NCBI GenBank assembly: GCA_013368445.1
Contig: JAACJO010000036.1
Location: forward strand, 155,698 to 219,697
Source of the DNA: Leucocoprinus leucothites
Lineage: Eukaryota > Basidiomycota > Agaricomycetes > Agaricales > Agaricaceae
Length of the DNA: 64,000 nt
Direction: 5' to 3'
Part shown: positions 23,146 to 35,214 of the stretch, piece by piece
Position numbering within the stretch: position 1 is the first letter of the stretch
How the letters are laid out: the number at the start of each line of letters is the position of its first letter
The notes under the pieces: generated by a model
The model's database searches: none
The model's input: the letters and a program-made list of their open reading frames with translations, nothing else
What the model was told of the DNA's origin: nothing
Translations under genes and position numbers: made by a program

Positions 23146-26100
23146 ATGTAAGTCACATCCAGATTTTAGTATCATAGGAGCCTATAACAAGAAATGCTAC
23201 TTATAGGAATCCGCCCCCTTCTCCTACTACTCCTGAGCAACAACGTCAAGTTGGACGTGCTGAGGAGTGTGAACAGCGCCAAATGACAAGTCCTGAGGCA
23301 CGCCGAGAACATATTGCAAATGAGAGACCACCACCACTTCCAGCATATTTACGTCCTAACTCACCTACCCCTGCTCCTCGGCAGCCTCCTAATCTTGGAC
23401 CTGTACTGGCCCTTCAAATTCCTCAACCCTATATCCCTCCTCATCTCAATGCACCTAGAGCACATCCTAACCCCCCAGCTCCTCCTGCCCAAATTCCCCC
23501 ACCAACTATATTACCTGCAGGCTGGGATAGACCACTTGAAAATGCACTCCCACAGAATATACCACCTGCTCCTGTTTTATACTATAGAGGAGGTAGGGGT
23601 AGGGGCAGAGGTAGGGGTAGAGGAGATCCTGCACCATTACCAGAGAATAATAGGTTGATTGTGCTAGAGCAGCAGCTAAGAAGAGAAGTTGAGGAAAGGG
23701 AGGAAGAACAAAGAGAGCATGCACAAAGGCTAAGAGAGGCTGAGGTGAGGTTAATTAGGGAACATGAGGAAGAGGAGCAGTATAGAAGAGAAGAGAATAT
23801 TAGGATAGCAGAGGCACATCAAAGGCTGTTGGAAGAGGAAAGAGTGAGACGAGAGAGAGTTGCACAAGAGCATGTTGAGTTACGAGAGCGACTTGAGGAG
23901 CAAGCTGAGCCAGAGCGTCTAGCAGCAATCAATCAAATAATAGAGCAATGGAGACTTGAGGATCCAGATGCTCTAGACTTTGATGGGCCCAATGAAGCTC
24001 AGGATGAAGAACTAGATCATCATATGGGACAGAATTTGGCTCAGGCACCTCAGGTCAGTGCTAAATTGATTATTTTTTGTTAATACTCAAATATAATTAG
24101 GAACAAAATGTTGAGAATTATAGAAATGGAAATAGAAATGAGGATAATCAGAGAGAGGTATGTATATGATTAGACATTCAGTGCATTTACTAATATATTT
24201 ATATATATATAAGTATGAAGAAAATGAGGAAGAAAATGAGGAGAACCAAGAGGAGAACCAAGAGGAGAATCAGAGAGAGGTATGAATATAATTTAGAGAT
24301 TTAATATATCTACTAATATTTGTTTCAGAATGAAGAGGCACCACCTCCTCCCCACAACCGACCACTTCCCCCTGCTGCTCAACCAATTGTTCAAGAGGAG
24401 GGCCCTGGCCTTCCTCATTACTTAGGCCCAATGAATGTGATCTGTGGACATTGCCAGGCTCTCCACTTTGACAGTGAGAAGCTGACAAGATCAACTCACC
24501 GTAACATCCTATTTGGCGTTTGTTGTTTGCAAGGGCAAATTGCATTACAACCATTCCATCCATTAGACCACAACGACACACTTAGTCAGTATATGAGGAG
24601 AATATGGCCAGAGTCACAGGAATTTTTTGATGATATCTGCCGCTACAATGCAACCTTTGCTATGACATCAGTGGGGGTCAAGATTGACCAATCTGTCACC
24701 TGTGGTACTGGCCCATACAGTTTCAAAATCCAGGGTGAACTTCACCATCTCATGGGAACTCTCTGCCATCCTGAAAATGAGAATCCCAGATATGCCCAGA
24801 TTTATGTTTATGAGCCAGAGGAGCAACTCCGATATTGTAGAGATAATAACCATCCAGATAACAATCATCCAGATGACAATCGCAGTGCCCTCAGTGATGC
24901 AGTGTTAGGAGAACTACAGGAGATGCTGCTTCGAACACATCCTTATACTGGGGTATATAAGCAGGCATTTGAGATCATGAGGGACAAGCCAGAACATGAA
25001 CAGGAGGGTCTCACTGTTAGGCTGCATGTTGACCGTCGGCAGGATCAGAGAGTATACAATGCTCCTACTGCCAATGAGATTGCTGTTATTGTGCCAGAGG
25101 CTGGGGTTGATCAAGCAAGGGATGAACGAGATATTGTATTGCGAGTACGTGGAGGAGGACTTCAACGGATTAGCCAATTAAATCCCTCATATTCTTCTCT
25201 CCACTATGTCCTCCTTTTTCCTTATGGAGAAGATGGCTGGCACCATAGAATTCCTATTCACCTCACTCCAGAACAACAAGAAATATTTGAGGCATTGGAA
25301 GGAGAAAGGTTGAGGAGAAGAAGAGAGAGAGATCTTGGAGATGAGGAAGATTTGGGTGGAGAGGAAGAGAGTCGACGAAAGGCTGCTAAAGCAAGATCTG
25401 GGAATGTGACTGAGCGGTGCTACCATGCTTACCGTTTCCATGTTAGGGGAGACCCACAACCACCACTTTTCTATGGTGGTAAGCTTTTTCAGCAATATGT
25501 TGTAGATGCATGGGCTCTCTGTGAACAAAACAAGCTCAACTGGATCAGGAATAACCAGAAGACCCTGAGAGCTGAGGTTTACCAAGGTCTTCAGGATATT
25601 GCAAGAGAGGATAGGGAGGATATTGTAAGGGAGGACAGGGAAGGAGAAGAGGGTCTTAGAGTTCTTGGCCAGAGAAGAATTCTGCCATCATCTCATATTG
25701 GAAGTCCACGACAAATGAACCAGCTTTTCCAGGATTGTATGGCCATTGTCAGGAAGTTTGGAAAACCAGATCTCTTTCTCACTATGACTGCAAATCCTAC
25801 ATGGCCAGAAATTGCTGATAACCTGTTAGAGGGGCAGGCAGCTGTGGACCGACCAGATATTGTGTCAAGAGTCTTTGAGCAGAAGAAGAACAGGTTGATA
25901 AAGGTGATTGAGGAAGGGTTCTTTGGTGGTATGGCAGCAAGAGTTCACACAATTGAATTCCAAAAACGTGGTCTTCCTCATGTTCATCTCCTCATCTATC
26001 TCATATGGGAAGACCGTATCCGGGATGCCAACTACATCGACTCTATGATTTCTGCTCAGCTTCCCGACCCAGACACTCATCCAGTCCTCTACAACAAAGT

Positions 26101-28851
26101 GACCAAGTATATGTTGCATGGTCCATGTGGGGCTGAAAATCCTACCGCAAAGTGTATGAAGGGTGGAAAGTGTAGCAAAGGATTTCCAAAGGACTTCCAA
26201 GGAAGGACAGATTGGAGTGAGAATGGGTATGCCAAATATGCCAGGCCTAACAATGGACGCACTTTTGTGAAGGGCTCGAAGACTTGGGACAATCGATGGG
26301 TTGTTTCTTACTGCCCAAAGCTACTTCTGGAGTTTGACTGCCACCTCAATGTGGAAGTCTGTGCTGATGAAGGTCCAGTCAAGTATCTTGCCAAGTACAT
26401 CTATAAGGGCCCTGATCGGACTACACTGGAGGTCACTGGGGGGAGGCAACCAAGAGATGAAATCAAGGAGTACCTGGATGCTCGATATGTTTCACCTCCT
26501 GAAGCAATCTGGCATCTCTTTGAATTTGGCATGCATGCAGAGAACCCATCTATTCAACGGCTTCCTGTCCACCTTCCTAACTGGCACTATGTTCACTTCC
26601 AAGAAGATGATGATGCAGCTGATGTTATGCAGAGGCAAAACATAGACAAGACTGCACTTACTGCTTGGTTTGACTACAACGATACCAATTGGGAGGATGA
26701 CATTGGATGCCGCACTACTCTCTATCAAGACTTCCCAGAACGTTATACATTTGATCAGAGGTCCAAGTCTTGGCATCCTAGAAGGGGTTGGCATCGTGTG
26801 ATTGGGAGGATGTATTTTGCTTCACCATCTCAGGGCGAGCAATTTTATCTTCGACTGCTCTTGACTGTGGCTGAGGGAGCTAGAGGATGGGAGGATCTAC
26901 GTACATGGCCAAGAGAGGGACCAGAGAGAACAGTATGGCCAACATTCAGGGAAGCATGTCAGGCTCGGGGGTTATTGCAAGATGATGGGGAGTGGTTACG
27001 GTGTCTGCAAGAGGCTATTGCAGCTCAACCAGGTCAAATGTGTCGGAGTTTGTTTGCAGTCATCCTTATCTTTGGGCCACCAACTCAGCCTGAGGAGCTT
27101 TGGCAAGCAGTTAGGGAAGGCATATGTGATGATCTTGAACACAAACTCTGCCATGAGTTTGCTCAGTACCAGGACATGGAGAATATTCCTGATGATGACT
27201 GATTTGACTATGGTCTCTATCTCATCGATAAACAGCTCACATATCATGGAAAACGGCTCTCTGATTTCCCCCCTATGCCCCTTCCTACACAAAACTGGGG
27301 AGATATTGCAGTAAATCCTCAATACGCAGCTGAAATAGCTTATAACCAAGTGGATATGCAGAGGATAGTGGATGAGAACAGGGAGAACTTCAATGATGAG
27401 CAAAGGGCTGTTTTTGATGCTGTAAAGGACTCTATTGACCACAACCATGGTCATATCTTTTTCATCCACAGTGCAGGTGGATGTGGGAAGACCTTTGTCT
27501 GCAACACCATTGCAGCTGAGGTTAGAAGGAGGGGGCAGATTGCATTGTGTGTTGCATCATCAGGCATTGCTGCTCTACTTTTGGTTGGAGGAAGGACAGC
27601 ACATTGGATGTTCAAAATTCCCATTCCTGCTGATGAGATTACCTTGGCCAAAATCACATCCAATCACAATATGGCTAAAGTCATTAAGGATACCAAAATC
27701 ATTATTTGGGATGAAGTTCCTATGCAGCACAAGTTTGCTGTAGAGTCAGTTGATAGGTGTATTCGAGACTTGCTTTCAGTAAGATCGGTTTTTTAACTTC
27801 TAAGACTATATTACTTACTATATATCAATAGAGTGAATTACCATTTGCTGGAATTACTGTGGTCTTTGGAGGAGACTTCCGTCAGACACTTCCTGTAGTT
27901 CCAAATGGAACTCGACAGGAGGTTGTTGCAGCTTCAATATGCAGGAGTGGTCGACTTTGGAGAAATATCAGGATCTTCCATCTTCGAACCAATATGCGAC
28001 TTGGGAACTCTCCAGAGGATAGACACCATGCAGAGTGGTTGCTAGAGATTGGAGCAGGTAATACTGTTGATATCAATGAGACAGTGGTAATCCCTCAGCA
28101 GATGATAGTGGATACCATTGAAGATCTCATTACCAAGCTCTATCCTCAGATTGGCAATCACCTCATAGCCAAGCAAGATGATTGGTTCTTGGATCGCACT
28201 ATTCTCTGCTCTAGGAATGATGAAGTGGACACTCTCAATGATCTCATCCTAGGGAAGTACAAGCCCAATGAAGCCAATGAAACTCATCTGCTAATGAGCA
28301 TGGACTCAATTGCAGCAGAGAATGACATGCACCAGATGTATCCCCCAGAGTATCTTCAACGGCTTAGTGCTGCTGGGCTTCCTCCTTCTCAACTTCGCCT
28401 CAAGATTGGTTGTCCTGTAATGCTTCTCAGGAACTTGGATCCAGAAGCAGGACTCTGTAATGGAACAAGAATGGTAGTATTGGGGATACAACAAAGGGTC
28501 CTCAAGTGTCGTATCATCAGTAGAGATCAGCGATTTTCTGGAAAGGAGGTGTTTATTCCAAGGATTGAGTTGACTCCAAATGCTGAGTCACTTGCAATTC
28601 CTCTGAAGCGTCGGCAGTTCCCAGTCCGGCTTGCATTTGCAATGACAATCAATAAGTCTCAAGGACAGTCTGTGAATAATGTAGGAATTAACCTGGAGAC
28701 TTCAGTGTTTTCACATGGACAGCTATATGTAGCACTCTCTCGATGTACTTCAGTATCTAGGACATTTGTTGTATTGCCTCAAGCTGCCCAGGAAAGTGGT
28801 AGGACAGTAAATGTAGTATACAAAGAAGTATTTAATGGTATTCAACTCTAA
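23146..28851 (+). CDS. Helitron RepHel transposase (one in-frame TGA)
   Basis: Rolling-circle replication initiator fused to a Pif1-type helicase, about 1813 codons. Exons: 23146-23147 plus 23207-24053 (Pro-rich start, then Arg/Glu coiled coil), 24101-24157, 24214-24279 (Glu/Asn-rich mini-exons), 24329-27778, 27832-28851; all junctions are GT/AG and phase 0 except the first, which falls inside the start codon (AT|G). The Helitron-like N domain has FGKPDLFLTMTANPTWPE, the histidine motif RGLPHVHLLIY and the tyrosine motif KYLAKYIYKGPDR (about 26382). The helicase has Walker A GGCGKT, IIWDEVPM, GGDFRQTLPV and TINKSQGQS with VALSRC at the end. One TGA at 27200-27202 interrupts the frame between the Rep and helicase parts; the same frame continues after it. 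A conservative start would be ATG 23283. Confidence 0.85.
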
Positions 28852-28892
28852 ATTAGATTGTATTCAAAACTCATATTTACCATTGCACCCAC

Positions 28893-28923
28893 CGAGTGCC
28901 GTAGGCACGCGAAGCAAAACTCG
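28893..28923 (+). repeat. Helitron 3' palindrome
   Basis: Outer arms CGAGT/ACTCG with an inner stem GTGCC/GGCAC, 42 nt after the RepHel stop codon. It marks the right end of the element. Confidence 0.6.
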
Positions 28924-29334
28924 TTTGCTATTTATGGCCTTCAGGTTAATTAAATGTAGCCCACTTGTGGGCTTTACCCGTTGTGGTACAAGCGTGTTTC
29001 TTGTGCCGAAAATAACGCCCATCCTTGCTCTATTCGAAGTGGCTCGATACTGAGAAGTCTTGCAGCTCACTCAAATGACTTAGTTACCTCCAACCAGCAC
29101 ACTATCTCTAACACCCTCTCTCCGCTTTTGTCTACACAGATAGCGAAGGCTCACGAACCTGCGTCCCTCCGTGAATAAACCGGAACCAGGGAGAGCCTAT
29201 CCATATGGGTATTTTGGTGTATGTACTATGAGCTAATTTTGTACATGCACGGAAAAGATCAATCGTAATGCGGGGGCCGTTCCCTCAATAAATGGAGGAG
29301 TCAAGCCAAGAATGTGTGTAAAATGGTGGGCTGA

Positions 29335-29529
29335 TCAATACGCATTGTAATACGTGTTACTGGGAAATGGTGGTACGGCAGACATAATGTACCTCCCACC
29401 GTCAGTAGCGGGTGCAGATACTCCGCTATTTGCAGGTGCGTATTGGTTATAGGCGCAAGGACCCAACGGAGCGCATTGGTGATGTGACTCAGAAACAGGG
29501 TCTGAGGCGGCGCGGTGCTTCGGCTGGTA
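29335..29529 (-). pseudogene. Former C-terminal end of P4
   Basis: Sixty-five codons in the P4 frame after its TAG, still open to a TGA at 29335 and closely matching P1 (SAVPPFPSNTYYNAY versus the P1 end). It shows that the TAG is a recent lesion. Confidence 0.7.
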
Positions 29530-30688
29530 CTACGACGAATGGTCATTATGATAATAGCTCCAGGTCTGGGATTCTTGCCAAAGCATATGTGATTCTCGAC
29601 GTAATTGGGCGTGAGGGTCAAAATTTTGAGTATAAGGGTTGGCTGGGGGATAACTGTGATAAGTTCGGCGAGGGGTAGCTGGATGAGACAGGTGTCGTGA
29701 TTCCAGCTGTTGGTTTTTTGGAGGAAGAGGTGATTGTACCATCTTGTTTTCTTCGAACCAGGCAGGATAGGGCATGCTATCACTCATCTGACGTCGGTGT
29801 GCATCATAGCTAGGGCGAGGCTTGGGATTGGAGTGGACACTGGGCGTCTGCGTCTCATATGGGTGTTGGGGCGGGGCGTGATGCTCGGGTGGTGGTGGGG
29901 GTTGTGCCTGGGTCGACCTCACGGCACCGACATTGTCACGACAGTTATACTGATGGCTAGAGACGGGTTGGGATGGTGCGCGCAGTCGTACATTGGTTGA
30001 TACACGTAGGGGTGCAGGGGATGAACTACTGCCGATACCAGAAGTAGTGCTGTGCGAGGGTATGGCCTCGGTTTCTGCCTCGCCGGAAGGGGAGGAAACG
30101 CGATAACGGGAAGGCAACCAGGTCTCAGTACGAGAGAGTCGATCTATACCAGCGTCGGATTCCTGTTGGATAAACCCATCTCTCGACGAATGTGGGGCAG
30201 GGACACTTGAAGGAGGCGAGGTCTTTGCACGAGAAAATTGGGCCGGCAAAGGAGGAGCAACTGGACGGCATATAAATGATGGTTGAGGGAGGTGCGAACC
30301 AGCTCGTGACTCCTACGAACATTTATGGATATAAGTGTTTCCGACAAACTGGCCGTAGAATAGTGCGTTGGCAACTCACCCCAAAGTTGGACCCGACCGA
30401 TTGTATATGAGATGATGTGGTTGAGCTTGAAGCCTGGGAAGCTGCTGTGGCATCCGTCGGCTTCCTCAGCTCATGAATGTAAACCTCGGACTGCTGACTG
30501 GATGAACTATTTTCTGTGGTATATTTGGAGTTATCGACAGCCAAGACGAAACGCGCCGCAGCATCATAACTTGAAGCTGAGGGTTGTCCTGAAAAATTGT
30601 AATTGTGCTGATTTCCAGAGACGTGAGTAAAGGTGCTGTTAGAAATGACGAAATGGCTAGCGTTGGCGAAGCTACCGGACATGCTCAT
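29530..30688 (-). CDS. P4: motif plus disordered-tail family protein, shortened
   Basis: Paralogue of P1. Exon 1 (30688-30380) starts MSMSGSFANAS and continues HFVISNSTF and THVSGNQHNYNF, the clearest form of the family motif. The 67-nt phase-0 intron uses GTGAGT and CGTAG. Exon 2 (30312-29530) is Pro/Ser/His-rich with WFEENKMVQSPLP and RRESHMLWQ. An in-frame TAG at 29530-29532 ends the protein at about 363 residues; the following frame down to 29335 still matches the P1 C-terminus, including the aromatic tail NTYYNAY, so roughly 65 residues were lost recently. Whether the shortened protein works is unknown. Start may also be the second ATG two codons on. Confidence 0.7.
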
Positions 30689-30735
30689 TGCAGGAACGAG
30701 GGAAGAATGAGGTGAACCAGGTTCTCAACAACCAA

Positions 30736-30745
30736 GTGTTTTAAA
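30736..30745 (-). promoter_or_regulatory. TATA-like box of P4
   Basis: Minus strand reads TATTTAAAAC about 50 nt before the P4 ATG, corresponding to the P1 box. Confidence 0.45.
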
Positions 30746-33440
30746 TAGGTGCCAGACCGTGTCCACGTGTGCCACCGATATTGCAAGTGTTTATGGCCAA
30801 TTCCTAGAGATTTTAGGTATAAGCGTCTTCAACCCCTGGTTCTTTCAAGGTCCATCCGAGTCTTTGACGGACTTGGATTCTGGGCTGTCCTTCTCGAACC
30901 TTCCTTAGGGTAAGGGCACTTTGTTTCGGCCGGGCAGATTTGAGGACTCGGCGAACACAATCTAAGTTACAGTGAGAAACGTTATACTGGAACCTCCCTC
31001 CAAATTACTCGCGCGAAAATAGCCTACTACATGATCGATCCTATCGCTTTCTTATTAGCGAGTTCCTGCAGTGATTCGTGTACTCCCGGTCCCCATAGTA
31101 TTCCGTTTGAACGTCCTTTGATGATGTCGGATAATCAACCAGTGACGGTTCCCTTATCTGGAGCGCGTGACTCGGGTGGCGACTAACTGGATTTTGACTC
31201 TAGCGCATTCTCTGAAGCTCCAAGCTTCGAGCATCGGGCTCCAGGCCCCCAAGTACTTACTCCAATACTTTCCCCAACACGCGTCTACACGAACACCTTC
31301 CGCCCCCCAGACTCCCAGTCTTTCTTGCATCATCTGGAACCATGCTCCTCGTATTCGCATTCAAGTGCGGCTCGGACTCGGGCTCTGCTCCCACCTCGAA
31401 GGATTAACGAACAAGAATCTGGGAAGCCAGGATATCAAGCTGCCTCTGAAGTCTTTGTTTCCAAGGCTTGTATAGAATTTAGCTCGCACCGGGACAGGAA
31501 TCGGGGGACACTGGAGGATATCGAGCGTGCGTCAGGGCTTGAACGATATGCTATTCCGACACAGGACGATAGGTCCCAGTGAGCCATGCAGCATAGGAGG
31601 TACGTGTTATTTGTATGCTGTGATGGAAAATTGGTAACTCATTCTCCGAAGTTTCACGAGTTACCGTTCCTTCCCACCTCGAACCGAACACGGGTCTGTT
31701 ACTCCAGAATTTCTCGTGAAGGTCCCTTGCGCCATCGGGAAATTGTGGCTCGTATTCCAAGCCACGCTTGCCAAGGAAAAACTCGGGGACTTCAAAGTTG
31801 TCAAGGCCACGCAGCATGCCTACCATATCGATGCGAAATCGTGGCTCCGCCCAAGGATGCTTTCACCCCGCAGACTTCGATTACCCTTTACCCCTTCTTA
31901 TCAAGATGTCTACCTAACACCCTGTCGAACACCCAAAGGTGGCTATAAGCAGTGACAATGGTCACGATGAATGCTCCAGGCAGGACGTGTCCCCAGGTGT
32001 TCCCGAGTTTTCTATGCAGCTTCCGTGTATGGCATGCTCTTTGTCCAGTCAAATCTGCCGGCCGCCCTGAAGCTATCAAAGAGTTGTAGGCGCCATCCCT
32101 CGGCGCCTATTCGCGCCTCATCCAGGAGTCGTTGATCTCGCCAAGTCTGTCGAAGTCCTCTGCTAGCGTGGGTTTACTGGAGCGTAGTCATCCTGTTCTG
32201 GGATTCGTCCTCGGGTGCTCTAGTTCCCCCTGACTTCGAGACGGACAGTCATCCGACTATGCGTGCACAATTTGCTTGCCCAGACATGAAGGCTGATTCT
32301 AGTAACGAGGGTCAACTAGAAGCAAGCTGTGGTATGGACAGGCATGACCTGCTGGGGATGACCATCCAAGATGTGGATTCAACGCTCCATCTTCCTGGTC
32401 ATGTGCTGAAGATATTTTCGTAGTGTCTTCGTTTGCAATAACGATACGTTGGCGCAAATGCTCAGAGAAGACGCTACGCAAAGCGAGGATCACTTTTGTG
32501 CCTCACTCTGGCGTCCCTATCTTCCCCGAAGTGCGGCTTTCGCCTCCAGCCGAGGCCAGTGTGCATTTCAAGAGGACATCTACTGGTTCTCCGAGTAGAC
32601 CAATAGAGATGAGTAAAGAGTGAAGGCATGGTTCCTCCCCGTGCGTGACAGTTCCAATGGAAAAGGAAACAAACCGGAAGGGTGCGAAAAGAAGGCGGTA
32701 TGTCATCTCTTGTCCTGTTGAAGCGGGTGGCGTTGATGTGTATTCTTGTATACGTGGGTGTATCCCGCCAGGCTGCACATGATCGATTCGTTGATGCTAC
32801 ATGAGAGAACAATCAGCTTTATGGATTGGCGAATTACGTGTAGAAGGCGTGCATGGATCAATCAGGTACAAGGTTGACTCTGCGGCTATTTTTTGTATGC
32901 AGCCACTGATGGAAGCGCCAGGTCCTTTGTTCTGCGACCTACACTACACCATGATTGGGTTATAGATAATGGTGGAACTGTCGGGATCAGAACCCTCATG
33001 ACACTGTCATGTTTCAAGAGGCACCAGCATAGTAGATGAAAAGCGTATCAGCAGGGTGTTGGTACAAGGCTGAAATGATCCCTTGATTTATCCCGATACC
33101 CTCCCTCCGGGGTGCAGTCGATTTTCTACATGACGCCCTGACAGAAATCGCCGTCAGCCGCACATCACGAAGCAACGACATTGGCAATGACTGCCTATTG
33201 CCAGGCTCAGGTGCCTGGGAATATCTTAGCGGGAATCCGAACGCCGGCATCCGTCTTTATGAGCTTTGGATGAATTAACAGCATCCGCGCTCGATTCCGG
33301 GATCACAATGACTCGAGCTGCCTCGGGGCTATCGCGTGGCTAATCCAGACCCATCTAACCAGGCGCAAGAGTCGTCGTTTGGACACCTAGTTGGATGCTA
33401 TACTTCCTTCTTAATCTCATCTCTATCCATACCTCGCCCA
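30746..33440. other. Region between divergent P4 and P5
   Basis: Copy 2 counterpart of 10175-12886. It contains the conserved broken frames described there (plus 31325-31582 and 31586-31948, minus 33014-33250) and the palindrome at 32997-33011. No complete gene can be assembled. Confidence 0.4.
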
Positions 33441-34431
33441 ATGCCGGAAGGACCTTCTTTCAAAATTACCGGCAGTACTGTCACGTATGTTGCTGGCGAT
33501 CAAATCAACCATAATCATGGCGGTGGGAACCCCCTTCCCCGCCACGAACCCCAGACCATCAACAATGCTGCAGAAGAATCCCAACCACAGCTATCAGCTG
33601 AAGAAACGCCTAGCGAAAGTTCTCGCTTTGAGGTATGACTCTCTGTCACGCTGGACATCGTTCTAGGGCTTAGTTCCCCTTCAGTTTTCTGCAAGACCTC
33701 AGCCTCCCCAGCACTCTACAGCGCGGCGACCTTCGAGCTCGCAGCAACCACCTTCACAAAGTCAGTTGGGCCATGGTCTACATCAAAGTAGTTCGCCCCC
33801 ATCCACTGCAACAAACCCGCCTGTTACTCTCCAAACAACTCCTAGCCCCGTGCCACCGCCCCTCGCTCAACATAGCTCCCCTCCGCCGCCACCCCCAGCC
33901 CGATCAACCCCCTCTGCCTGGGCTCCATCGAGTATAGCGAGCACGCCTCAAGCAACAGCGCCCCAACCTTTCCACCCTCATCCCACAGCGACGCCTGTGC
34001 AGGCTCGGCCACCTTTTCCGCCCACTTTCTCAATGAACCGCGGTTGGCAAGGACCATACGAAGACCGGCCGAACCAATACTTCGGCACGGCTGAGGGCAT
34101 TGAACAGAGGAACGGCTACCACGCGACTGAAGGCGGGCAGTACGCAAGCAGCTACAGAAACAGTGGGACCGTGCAATCACCCTTCTCACCACGCCAACAG
34201 CCTCCATATGAACATCCTGCTCAATACTACTACCGCACCACGTCTCCTCAAACCTACGCTGCTCAAAGCTCTCGATCTCAAGCATATACCCCTCACAACC
34301 GACCTTATAATTCATACGCTCCGCCTCCACACGGTCCACAAGATCCTCATGTCCAGAACAATCGAGGCAGTCCAACAGACCCGTTCCCCGCTCAACCTGA
34401 ACACCACTACAGGCGCACACCCGACCAATGA
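33441..34431 (+). CDS. P5: motif plus disordered-tail family protein
   Basis: Paralogue of P2, predicted 312 residues. Exon 1 (33441-33632, 192 nt) begins MPEGPSFKITGS then TVTYVAGDQINHNHG. The motif is weaker than in P2: the conserved Asn is Asp and the N-Y-N-Y end is N-H-N-H. Exon 2 (33685-34431) is Pro/Gln/Ser-rich, with WQGPYEDRPNQYF and EGGQYASSY matching P2. The intron is phase 0 with the same acceptor choice as P2. The longer upstream open frame (from 33336) is not used because the ATG at 33441 aligns with P2 and sits below a CTATACTT box about 45 nt upstream in both. Confidence 0.75.
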
Positions 34432-35214
34432 CTGCAGTGTTTCAAATTACGCGTTGTCCGATGCCTCCTCTCAACAACCCTCTCTACTCGAGTATACCAA
34501 TAGGGAGGGCTGGGATATAGAGCGGCGTCCTGGAACGAGATTTCTTTCACCTCAGATTTTGCTGCTCTATTTTTCGTTCTGTTCTTGTATATGCATTATA
34601 CCTTGGAGGTTCATTATTTCTAATGTAAAATAGCCATGCAGATGCCATTTCTCGAATTATGATCATGAAATACAGTTTGAGTTAATCAGTATCCCTACGA
34701 GTAATTCATTTTTAGGATAACACTCATTCTGATAAGCAGCCAATGGGGAACAATGCTCTCAAAGGGTCCTCAGTTTTGGCGCCAGGTGAAATTCGATCTG
34801 TAGGTAAATCCCAACTACATAAACGGCATATAATATCGGTCCAGCTCCACAGACGTTTCTTCTATTGATCATCCTATGATATCAGTTAGTGTCAGAGAGA
34901 AAAATAAACTGAGAGTGAATAGCAGATCGGAGAGTGAAACAAAGCACAGAGGGCCTACATCGAACTGCAATATACACCACTCAGTCTTCTTTAGGGATTA
35001 TAAGGTTCGCTTCAGACACATGTAACAAAGAAAGAAAAAAATACAAAAGAGCGAATTTCCCGGAGTAAAAACAGAAAGGGTTCAGAGATAAAAGACGTCG
35101 AAAGGAGTGACGATCCTACTGCTGGGAGCTTCCGAGTCAATTACAGAAGGGAAGCGATATCCCTGTCATAGCTAGGATAAGGGAGCCCACGGCACCCACC
35201 GCGACAAGGACAGA

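Larger units (their letters stand above)
22190..28923 (+). mobile_element. Helitron rolling-circle transposon
   Basis: About 6.7 kb carrying a RepHel gene. The ends are inferred from the intact paralogous site: copy 1 reads AGTATT-TTCTATTTATGG near 8392-8408, while copy 2 breaks after CAGTATT at 22189 and resumes with TTTATGG at about 28931. Near the right end is a palindrome, CGAGT at 28893 paired with ACTCG at 28919, enclosing GTGCC-GTA-GGCAC, as expected for a Helitron 3' hairpin. There is no target duplication. The canonical CTRR 3' end and TC 5' end were not clearly recognised, so borders may be off by some bases. Confidence 0.85.

Noticed and set aside
29301..29783. Minus frame of 160 codons overlapping the end of P4, considered as a separate gene
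   Set aside because: It is the alternate frame of the P4/P1 C-terminus; the P1-like frame is the conserved one.
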